From: Anaeramoeba flamelloides
Lineage: Eukaryota; Metamonada; Anaeramoebidae
DNA: 64,000 nucleotides
NCBI GenBank assembly: GCA_027625915.1
Contig: JANTQA010000057.1
Coordinates: 8,866,001-8,930,000 of the forward strand
Direction of reading: 5' to 3'
Part shown: positions 40,267 to 49,719 of the stretch, in pieces
How positions within the stretch are numbered: the first letter of the stretch is position 1
Layout of the letters: each line of letters begins with the position of its first letter
Notes under the pieces: generated by a model
The model's input: the letters and a program-made list of their open reading frames with translations, nothing else
Databases searched by the model: none
What the model was told of the DNA's origin: nothing
Made by a program: the position numbers and the translations under genes

Positions 40267-42141
40267 ACTTCTTAAAAGTTGATAATATCACATCCACTTT
40301 AAACTGCACCTAGCAGAAGTTAATTTTAACATATACCCTTTGTATTTAAGAAGAAACTAAATTATCATTTCTATTCTTTAACAATTACCGACCATATAAG
40401 CGCCAACTTGTTGAAAATTGAAAAATCAAAAAAAAAAAAACAACTAAAATGATTTTAATGATCCACAAAAATCTTCTATTGATACTATTTCTTTTATTTT
40501 TTTTTTTCTTCAAAAAAATGTATTTTTTGAACTTTTTCGGCTCATATGAAAAAAAAATAAATTTAAAAAATTAAAAAGAAATAATCAAAAAATTGATTTT
40601 ATTTAAATTCTTGGATTAATTTGTGTATTATTAAAATATACAAAATTAACATAAATACAATGATTTTTTTTCCCATAATATATTCAAAATCGAAAATATG
40701 ACAATTTCAGAAAATAAAAAAAAAAAAAAGAAACTCAAAAAAATTAATAAAAATCTGCCCCCCCCTGAGTTATAAAAATTATTAAGAACTCATTAAGGAT
40801 CAAACTTTAAAATCAACTGGAATTAATATGATCAAATCGAACGAATAAAAGAAATACACATTTTACACAAACAATGGGTTGTTAAATTCAACATGTCTCA
40901 GATTCTCTTATGTTTTTATTTGTTTTTTTATCTATTCTGAAATTCTTTTAATTTTTCAAATATAAAAAAACCCTTTTTTTGATTTTCTTGGGTTCTCTGA
41001 TTATTTAAAAAATCGAAAGATTTTTAAAAATTAAAATAAAAAAGAAAAAAGACAATATAACATGTTTAAACCACTCTAGAATTTGGAATAATAGAGTAAA
41101 ATTAAGATAATACCTAATTATTTTGAATATTGGAAAAGTTAGATACTAAAGGAAAATTTCGTCAGTATTACCTATTTCCAGTTAAACGAAATCAAATCAA
41201 TTGTTTTTCTTGATTCTTTTTAACACTGGAAAAGTGGAAAAAGGAAATTGACTTGATCAAACCCCTCAAAAATATTTGAAAATAATAAAAAATCATATTT
41301 AATTATTTACAAGCAAAAAAGTGTAAATTTATTCATTATTTTAACAATACAAATACCCAAAAGAGTTACTAATAACTTAAATAAATATTATTAATTAATA
41401 TAAAAGATTCAAATAACTATTGTACTCTATGTTTAAAATCTGAAGAATCTAAATGAATTGAAAATTATATATATTTTTTATTAGTTGTAATATTATGTAA
41501 AATTTTGAATAATATTTTAATAATAAATTAAAAGAAATAACCACAATGAATTTATTTTAAAGTAATATTATTTGAAATCACTTCGTTTCATTAATTAATA
41601 ATCACTGGAGTCATGGTTATTATCAATTAATTTTCTCAAAGGGAATTTAAGTATATGAAAGCTTCGAGTACTATTTACACTTTTTTTAATAAAAACAAAA
41701 GACATTAAAATTTTCTGATACGAATTCAATAAATATCCTATTTTTCTTTAACCAGAACAAGAATTTGATGAATTAAATGAAAATTTTTAATTTAAATTCA
41801 TTTTGGAAATTCTTCAGAAATAAAAAGTAATTTGTTTCTCAAACATTTTACAAATAAAAGTATTTACATGAAGAATTAAAAATAAAACCAAAATTAAGAA
41901 GAAGTTTTATATCAAATTTTACATAAAAGTTCAAGAAATAAATGATTTTTATTTATTTTTTTTATAAATTAATCTTTTCATTTTTTTGAATTCCATTTTT
42001 AGTTATCTATGAAAATATATTATACAAGGATATATTACACTTCCATATTTATTTAAATAACAATATATTTGGTTAAAGAAATGATTTGAAAAATTCAGTT
42101 TTACAGAAAAGATGACATTCAAAATTTGAAAAATGAAGTTT
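40267..42141. other. AT-rich region with scattered repeat fragments
   Basis: No gene supported. It holds a family E hairpin fragment at 41075-41147 (CTAGAATTTGGAATAATAGA and its inverted partner) and a family F copy at 41758-41985. A short C run occurs near 40758. Confidence 0.45.
41758..41985 (+). repeat. dispersed repeat, family F, copy 2
   Basis: Colinear with 11638-11880, including GATGAATTAAATGAAAATTT, AATTCATTTTGGAAATTCTT and AAATAAAAAGTAATTTGTTT, then an AAGAAATAAATGATTTTTAT block. Confidence 0.55.
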
Positions 42142-42338
42142 CCATCAGTTCCACTTTTAAGACAGAAACTTTGAAAGGAATTTAATATACAAAAAAATCT
42201 CTAATTAAGGCACAAAATTCAAATTCTAGTCAAATAATTTCTATGAAAAAAATTCAAAAAAATGTGCTTTAATTTTAGATTTTTTATGACCTTAAATTTT
42301 TTTTCCAAGTTTTTTTCTTTAAAGTCGAACTGCCTGTA
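42142..42338. repeat. TACAGTC palindromic MITE, family B, copy 4 (degenerate)
   Basis: A diverged 197 bp copy: CATCAGTTCCACTTTTAAGA at the left and TTAAAGTCGAACTGCCTGTA at the right, with the inner CTAATTAAGGCACAAAATTC preserved. It lies about 100 bp upstream of the first hydrophobic segment of the PGAP1 gene. Confidence 0.7.
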
Positions 42339-42554
42339 CTTCCTCAAATCTAATTATGAGAAATCATAAAAAAGACACAACAATGATTAATTTCATCCAA
42401 TTTTAAATAAGTCATCTTTTACAGAGAAACAACATAAATTTTATTATTTCCATCTATAATTGCAATCATTTTTTCTTTTTCATTTTTCTTTCTTGTCCAA
42501 AAAAAAAATGAAAATTTTCTTTTAATTACTCCAATTTTTTTACTTGGACTTTTT

Positions 42555-45500
42555 TTGTTTAGCACTACATACTACAGATTTGTGTTTGAACCTAGCACGA
42601 TTCAAAACGAATGTAAAATGTCCTTAATGAAAGCAAAATATATAAAAATCCGAGAAAAAGGTATTGAAGACGATCGTTATGAATTATATTTATACCGAGA
42701 GGGTCCAAGTTATACTTTTCATAGCAACAAATCAATGGGCGTACCTGTTCTCTATGTGCACGGGAATGCGGGCCATTATCGGCAGGTGAGATCGATTGGC
42801 TCTGGCTCTGCAAGAATCTTTAGCACTGTTCCACTCGGCCCAATGATTGACGATCAGCTTGGTCCGATCAATTATTCCATTCCAAAAACTTGGAGCAATG
42901 ACATCAAGAAGGAATTGAATTACTTTGTCTTAGATTTAAAAGAAGAGCTAACAGGGATTTCATCCCTTTTATTAAAAAAGCAAAGTGAATACTTAATCAA
43001 ATGTACAAAGCACATCCTTTCGATGTATTCCTTTATTAAAGATGAAAACTTGAGGCCAAAAAGGGTCTTAATTGTTGGCCATTCGATGGGGGGGATCGTT
43101 TCCCGTTTGGCTAGAGTTGAGTCTCTGGAGTCCGAGAATGATTTAATTGGGCCAATCATTACATTTAGCACGCCGCATTTGAAGCCGCCTTTCCCGTTGG
43201 ACTATTCGATACAAAAATTGTATAACGAATTAGAAGACAAAGAAAGGCAATTAGGGGAACCAAATATTATTTCAATTGTATCGGGTGTAAGAGACGAATT
43301 AATAAGCCCAGATCTTTCCTATTATTATGATACACCAAGTTTAAATCTGACTTTAATCAAATCATTTTTTTCTGCAGGAGTCGCAAATAGTTGGACAAGG
43401 CCTGACCATTTAACAGTCACTTGGTGTAGGCAACTACTCCACCAAGTTAATAGTGTTATATACGATTCCATTAATCCCAATACAAACCAAATCTCTGAAA
43501 ATATTGAAATATTGAATCAAGTGGCTTTTAAACATTTGTCACCAAAGCTGTTAGATAGATGGGATCAGACTCTGTTCAATGAGAACAAAAACAATAATCA
43601 CAAAAATGATGCTGATCATAGTGGCCGAGGTGCTAGTGGTAGTGGTAGTGGTATTGCTAGTGATAATGTTAATAATAATAATCATAATTATGGTAATATT
43701 CAAAAAGAAGAACAAAAAAGAAGCATAATTGAAAGAGAAAATGGGTTTGTTGTAAAAATACCTAAAAAAAAAGATTTTTATATTTTATCATCAAATTCCA
43801 CAAAAATTAATTTTCGATTATGTAAAACTCAAAAGTGCTCAAAAGGTATTGATCCTTTTAAAGATCAACAATTTTTAAAATATCGAAAGAGTATTGTTGT
43901 ACCATCCCCAAATTACAAAGAAAAAATAATTAACAACAAGGAGTATTTTCTTTCTCAAGCAAAATTATCAGTTTTTACAAACAATTTAATTATACTTGAT
44001 CAACCAATTTTCCAAAATTATTCTTATTTGTTAATTAATATTATTGAAACTAGTCAAAGTATTAAAGCAAACACTCGGTATATTTGGGATTTTATTAAAC
44101 TCTCAAAAACAGCGTTAATTCATAAGGACTTTGATTATCAAAAATCTAAAGCAAATAATTTGATAGATTTAAAAAATAAAAGCTTTTTTAAAATTCAACT
44201 CAATTCCTTGTTCTCAAGCAATTTTGCGTATAAAATTACAATTAAAGATTTTGATAATCAAAAAAAAAATAAAAAATATTTACCTTTAATTGCCTTTAGA
44301 TCATTGAATTCTAATTTCCAATCCTATATCACCATATTCGAAAATTTTGAATCACTTAAAGATTATATTTCATATACTGCAAATATTATTTTCCCCAAAT
44401 GGAGTAAAGGCCCTGATTACCCCGAATTATTTATTTGGAAAGATCGAACCCAAAATTTAAAAATGAAAATACAAATTGATTGGATCACAACTTTTGGCTA
44501 TTTTTTTGGAACTTCCTGGACCTTCATTCCCATAATTTATTTACTGCTCGTTTCTATTAGCTTTCTTTTTTTAAAATCAATTAATCATAAACAACAACTG
44601 AACAAGAATTGTAATGCATCTAATAATACCAATATGGATATAGCAAAGGGAAATAACAATAGAAATAAAAATAGAAAAAGTAAAAAGAATAGTAAAAAAA
44701 ATAAAAATAAGAATAATGGCATTAATAAGAATAATAATAAGAAGAAAAAAAATAACAACAATAAAAATAAGAATAAAAACAACAACAATAACAATAAGAA
44801 TAATGATAAGGATAATAAAAATAAAAATACAAATGAGGACAATAAGAAGAAAAAAAATGATGGCAATAAAATGATTAAAAAATTTTCGATATTGGATTAC
44901 ATTACAAAAATTATATTAGCCGATTTGATATTTTTTATGATTTCGATCCCAATCAATTTAATTTATTTAAATTCTTCGCTTTATACCCCGAAAAACGAAT
45001 CGACTTTTATTGAAATATTTCAATTTTTTTTCATTTCAATAATCTCAATTAATATTATTTTGGCTTTAATGATCTTAATTAAATTATTAATTTTTTTATT
45101 TAAATTCCTAATTTCTCAAAAAAGCAAAAAAATAATCCAAACATTCAATATTATTTTCTTAATTTTATCAATACTTCCGATTCATTACACAATTCTTTTA
45201 ATTTTGTTTGTGATCTTACACTTATTCACCATTGCATATTATTTTAAATATTCTAAATATGATAAAAATTTAAAATATTCCAATAATTTTATTTTACACC
45301 AATTCAATTCTCTTTTAGTAAATATAATTGCTATAGGGATATATATACCATCATTAATAATTTCAATTCAGCAAATACCCCACCTTGATCCCCCCCTTTC
45401 TCTAAACACACAATCGATTTTAAATAATTATGAGTTATTGAATAATTGGTCGTATTTGTTGATACCTTTATTTGTTAATTCATTTTTACAAATATTAAAT

Positions 45501-45740
45501 ATTTTTAAGGAAATTGACAATTACAATCTCCAAAATACTAAGAAAAATCAAAATAATTTAGTCATCAAAATATATTATTTCATAATATCTTTGACTTTTA
45601 TTATATTTAGAAAAAAAGTTCACCTTTTTATTTTCAATATCTGGTCATTAATCTTACCACAAATATTAGCCTTTATAATTAACTCATTTTCGAATTTGAT
45701 CAAGAAATCAAAGAATTCTAAAACTCAAAAAAATAAATAA
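42555..45740 (+). CDS. PGAP1: GPI inositol deacylase (PGAP1/Bst1 family)
   Basis: The family removes the acyl chain from the inositol of GPI-anchored proteins in the ER before their export. The lipase core is clear: PVLYVHGNAGHYRQVRSIG (compare PGNAGSYKQVRSIA of animal PGAP1), the nucleophile motif VLIVGHSMGG with Ser177, and TRPDHLTVTWCRQLL with Asp284-His285. Residue numbers count from 42555. The stretch ECKMSLMKAKYIKI matches the segment after the first membrane helix of the family. A luminal beta-rich region follows, then a helix near residue 650, a K/N-rich cytosolic or luminal insert of about 90 residues, and about six C-terminal helices. The frame is open upstream to 42438 and reads as a hydrophobic helix (FLLITPIFLLGLFLF), but it has no ATG; the first in-frame ATG is at 42618. 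A short upstream start exon spliced at TTTAG (42558-42562) is likely. About 1,060 residues, normal for the family. Confidence 0.94.
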   Translation: MFSTTYYRFVFEPSTIQNECKMSLMKAKYIKIREKGIEDDRYELYLYREGPSYTFHSNKSMGVPVLYVHGNAGHYRQVRSIGSGSARIFSTVPLGPMIDDQLGPINYSIPKTWSNDIKKELNYFVLDLKEELTGISSLLLKKQSEYLIKCTKHILSMYSFIKDENLRPKRVLIVGHSMGGIVSRLARVESLESENDLIGPIITFSTPHLKPPFPLDYSIQKLYNELEDKERQLGEPNIISIVSGVRDELISPDLSYYYDTPSLNLTLIKSFFSAGVANSWTRPDHLTVTWCRQLLHQVNSVIYDSINPNTNQISENIEILNQVAFKHLSPKLLDRWDQTLFNENKNNNHKNDADHSGRGASGSGSGIASDNVNNNNHNYGNIQKEEQKRSIIERENGFVVKIPKKKDFYILSSNSTKINFRLCKTQKCSKGIDPFKDQQFLKYRKSIVVPSPNYKEKIINNKEYFLSQAKLSVFTNNLIILDQPIFQNYSYLLINIIETSQSIKANTRYIWDFIKLSKTALIHKDFDYQKSKANNLIDLKNKSFFKIQLNSLFSSNFAYKITIKDFDNQKKNKKYLPLIAFRSLNSNFQSYITIFENFESLKDYISYTANIIFPKWSKGPDYPELFIWKDRTQNLKMKIQIDWITTFGYFFGTSWTFIPIIYLLLVSISFLFLKSINHKQQLNKNCNASNNTNMDIAKGNNNRNKNRKSKKNSKKNKNKNNGINKNNNKKKKNNNNKNKNKNNNNNNKNNDKDNKNKNTNEDNKKKKNDGNKMIKKFSILDYITKIILADLIFFMISIPINLIYLNSSLYTPKNESTFIEIFQFFFISIISINIILALMILIKLLIFLFKFLISQKSKKIIQTFNIIFLILSILPIHYTILLILFVILHLFTIAYYFKYSKYDKNLKYSNNFILHQFNSLLVNIIAIGIYIPSLIISIQQIPHLDPPLSLNTQSILNNYELLNNWSYLLIPLFVNSFLQILNIFKEIDNYNLQNTKKNQNNLVIKIYYFIISLTFIIFRKKVHLFIFNIWSLILPQILAFIINSFSNLIKKSKNSKTQKNK

Positions 45741-46536
45741 TTTTTTTTTTCAAATTATTCTTATTAACACCTCTTTTAAGAAAAATAATTGATCCGTTCA
45801 ATTAATAAATCGTTTTATCAATATTATGACAAGAAGAATATTGATGTCTTAATACCAACATGTTATTTTTATTATACATTGCCAAAACCATAAATAAATA
45901 CAAAAAATGTATCAATTTTTTTTAAATTTTTTTTTTTTTTTTTTTTTTTTAAACAAGGTTAGAGTAATTAAGGTGAAAAATAATTTACTGAAATAGATTA
46001 AAAAAATTTTGTAATTTTTATAAAAGCCTAATGCCAATCAAAAAAGAGCCAAAAAGTGATGTATGATCAAAAACCAACTATCAAAAATGATGACATTTGA
46101 ATAAAAAGGTGTCAAGGTGTAACAATCAATTTCCAATTTGAATGGTTTGAATATATAATTTTGAAAACAACTTTGCTAGTTTTTAGGTGTTATTCTTTGG
46201 CAATTTTTACGATCTCGAAAATTTTTTTTTTCATTTTTTCATTTATCAATGAATTATTTTTTTTTTCGAAAGAATGTTCCAAAATTGTTGTTTGTCCAAA
46301 TTTTAGTATGTTACAAAATAACCACAAAATAGAATAAAACGAATTAAATTGATTGTTTACTTAAGGAAAACATTTTGTTTTAAAATTGAAGTAATTTAAC
46401 CCTTTGAAAGTTTAAAATAGGATACAATTAATTGGTTTTTTTAAATTTGTTTTTTTATAATTGAGGAATACCTTTCACTTTTTTTTTTTAAAATTGAATT
46501 TTTTACCTTTTAGATCCTATGAATTTTTTTTTTTAG
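45741..46536. other. 3' flank of PGAP1
   Basis: About 0.8 kb of AT-rich DNA with a T run of about 24 at 45927-45950. No gene or recognised repeat. Confidence 0.45.
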
Positions 46537-49518
46537 GTTATTTGAATTTTTTGCCAATGAGATCCCCTCAAGAATTATTTTGTTTATTTATAATTTTGAT
46601 AATGAAAAGAATGTGCAATTTCTCAATATCCTTTTTTGTTTCAAGTCACACCTTGAATATAGAGCAAATCCGCAATTCATGATTACAGACTTTGCAAAAA
46701 ATAATTATTCTTGTCAGGTAGTTCTCAACTTTATTATAATATACCAAACTTATTATCACATTTTATTGTAATTTTAACTTTTATATTTTAATGTTTTTTT
46801 AAAATTCCTAATTGACATAAAAAATCTTTTGTCTTGTAGAAAAAAATAATTTTTATACTCTTTGGTTTTTTATGTTAGATTCTTTGAGATTTTCTTTAGA
46901 AAAATAATTTAATTGATATATCTGTTATTGGATTATCTAGTAATACTGTGAATAAATTATGGTTTGATATACTTTCAGAGTTCATATTTTGATTCTTTTT
47001 CAAAAAAAAACTCAAATAATTCTTTTTTATTTCAAGAGGTCTTCCAATCTTGTTCTTGTTTGATTTTAGTTTTTCATAGAATCTCATCTTTCTTAAAATT
47101 TAATAATTTATATAACTATTTTTTTTTTTAATCAATAAAAAGCATTTATTTCTCAAAAAAAAAATAAATTCTTTTGGTTTTTATATATAATATTTGTTTT
47201 ATACATTATTTCTCAAATCCTGATGTTTTTATGTTTATTCCTTGTAAGAAAATTATTTTCCTTTGAAATGGAATAACGAAGAGTATAGTTTTTTTCAGGT
47301 ATAAACACAAGTATAGTAGTGAAAAAAATATCTGTTATTAAAATAATCCCTGATGAGATTTTTAATTCTTAATATTAGGGAAAAAGAATGTACAATTGCA
47401 AATCTTTAAAAATCAAAACCCATTGATAAATAATCAAATTTTTAGGATCCCAGTAATAAACCGACATAAAGATCATGAAATTGGAGTTTCTTGATGTATA
47501 TTTATTTCTTAATTTGATAACAAAAGCAGATCTACTTTTTCAAAAAAAAATAAAGTTATTTATATATGTTTACTAAAGAGTTTGGAAAATGATCATTTTT
47601 ATTTGTGTTTTTTGTATGATTGAATGGTGTTTTGAACAAGTGTTCACTAATTAACCATCATTCTAAAAAGTGGGTGTTACTTTTTTCAAAGTTTAACCCC
47701 TAAATAAAAGAAATTATTCCGCAATTTACAAAATTCTTTTCCTAAAAATGAAAATTAACAAAGGTGTGTTGAAATTTTTTCATCTTCTAGTATTTTTTTT
47801 CAAAACTACCTTAGATTTTTAAAAACTATCCCGAACACAAAATCAATTTAAAAAAGTAAGATTCTACATAAACAATAGGATTTAGAAACACCAAAAAGAC
47901 ACAGAAAGGGATTTGGTATTGCTTGAAGTACTGTGTTATGAAATATCGTGAGAAAATGACAAAGACACAAAAGTTGCCAAAACAATTTTGCCTTGCTCTA
48001 AATTTTCGTTCAAAAAACCAAAATTTTAACTCTGAACAAGTTTTCTTGAGAATAATTGATTTAATTTGATAAATTTGTTTTTTTATGGTTCCTATTATTC
48101 ATAAACAAAAAAATTAAGATCTTTATAAAAGAAAAAACTTGCTCCTTTTTTCAAGTTAAAAAAGTGAAAATTGTTTGAAAACAGTTGTATTTGTGACACT
48201 GAAATTGTTCTTTAACTACTCGTGTTTGAGCGAATATTCTAATAACCTGAAATTGTAGATTAACTTTTCTCAAGAATTTATCATAAAAAATGCAACTTTC
48301 TTTAACGAAAAATCCCAAAAATTTCAAAAACTCTCCAATTTCAAGACTTCAACGGAATTGTTCTTGTTTGGTATTAAAGAATTGACCAAACTAAACTGTA
48401 ATTGGATAAAATAAAAAAAAGTAAAAATGAGAAAATCCTCACAACAAAGAATTACATTTTTGCAATGCTTTTCGAACTTTATAAAGTCTTTAAAAAAGTT
48501 TGAATGATTGGTAAATTGTCTGAGATGGTTCTGAAAGGGTTGAAAGTGGTTTTAAAATATTGTAATAATCATGGGATTGTTGCTACGGTTCAAACTAAGA
48601 ACAGTTTGTAAGCTTTTAGTTTAGATTCTTTTTTAAAATTATTTTTACTCAGTTTAAAAGTAAAGTTGTTATTGCTTTCAGAAACTATGAATTTTTTGGT
48701 TAAAATAACACATTTGAAAGTCATCTTATCAGATTTACTTGAAAAGCGTTTTACACTTTAAATTAATTTAGATTTCGTTGGATATTAACAAATAAAAATC
48801 TGCATTCAAAACAACTTAAAAAGAAACTCAAAATAATGTCTAACAAAAATAAAAACAAAGAGAATATTTTTTGCTGGTATATGAATTAGAAACTGGTAAA
48901 AATTATTACTTCCTTTTCCAGATTTATCTTTGATCAAAAAGAGTCATCAAGAAGTAGGTTGTAATTTGTGTGTCCTATTTTGAAAAAGGATATTGAAAAG
49001 GAAATGGAAAAGTTTTACCATTTAAATTCAAAGACTATGACTTTTAAGCCTTTTCTCAACTTTTGATATGTGAGTTCTTATATCTTTCAAAAAAATTGTT
49101 CATGGTTTATTGTTTTTCTCTTTCCTTTTGATAATATAAGTTCCAGACACTTGAAAAAAGGCAAAAAAAATTGCTTTAAAAAAAGTTATAAATTTTAAAT
49201 TTTCGTAATTTTTGATAGTTACCAAATTGAAAATATTTACTTTATTGTAAAATTAGTAATTGATTTTCAAAAAACCAATTTTTTTGAATTGGTAAAAATA
49301 CAAAAGTGTTTATTTTGGAAATTTTCGAAAGTTTTAATTGCCAAAACTTTTTAAATTGAAAGCAATTAGATTTTGTTTAATTATCTTTCAAAATTTAAAA
49401 TTATTTCCAAAAAAATAATTGTCGTTAATTAAAAAAAGAGCGAGCCCAATTTTTGTGTTATTCTTGAAGTGTACTACAGAAATATCTGGACTTTCAAGCT
49501 GCTTATCAATTTTACTCT
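46537..49518 (+). other. possible unresolved multi-exon gene or decayed gene
   Basis: Several plus-strand pieces read like coding exons. 46537-46717 follows a T-rich TTTTAG, is open for 60 codons (SRIILFIYNFDNEKNVQFLN, then ANPQFMITDFAKNNYSCQ) and ends CAG/GTAGTT. 46904-47000 after CTTTAG reads NNLIDISVIGLSSNTVNKLW in matching phase 0. Around 48190-48420 one frame reads LKLFFNYSCLSEYSNNLKL, one stop, then INFSQEFIIKNATFFNEKSQ. 48445-48610 includes KLSEMVLKGLKVVLKYCNNH. 49431-49513 reads EPNFCVILEVYYRNIWTFKL to a stop. GC is raised in these pieces. I could not join them into one phase-consistent model or name a family. A family D repeat (47311-47805) interrupts the stretch. Both an intron-rich gene and a pseudogene remain possible. 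Confidence 0.28.
47311..47805. repeat. fold-back element, family D, copy 3
   Basis: About 495 bp. The left end GTATAGTAGTGAAAAAAATA then ATTAAAATAATCCCTGATGA matches the termini of copies 1 and 2; the right half holds GATTGAATGGTGTTTTGAAC and ATTCTAAAAAGTGGGTG in the same orientation as the right arm of copy 1. The left arm appears shortened. Confidence 0.65.
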
Positions 49519-49559
49519 TTAAAAGTTTTGGAAAGTGTTTGAAAGATAAGGTAATTATC

Positions 49560-49592
49560 TTCAGGGTTCAAAAGGTTCAAAAGGTTCAAAAG
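49560..49592. repeat. GGTTCAAAA triplet tandem repeat
   Basis: Three consecutive copies of GGTTCAAAA followed by a diverged one, 130 bp upstream of the start codon of the surface-protein gene. Confidence 0.8.
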
Positions 49593-49719
49593 TCTTCAAG
49601 ATTTCGAAAAGCAATTGAATTGATTCTTTTTCCAGAATGGGTATTTCATTATTTTTTTCCTATTTGTTTATTTTTTGTTTATTTTTTTTTTTTTTTTTTT
49701 TTTTACCCAAATTATTTTG

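Noticed and set aside
44585-44866. Minus-strand Leu/Phe-rich frame of 93 residues
   Set aside because: Antisense of the K/N-rich low-complexity insert of PGAP1.
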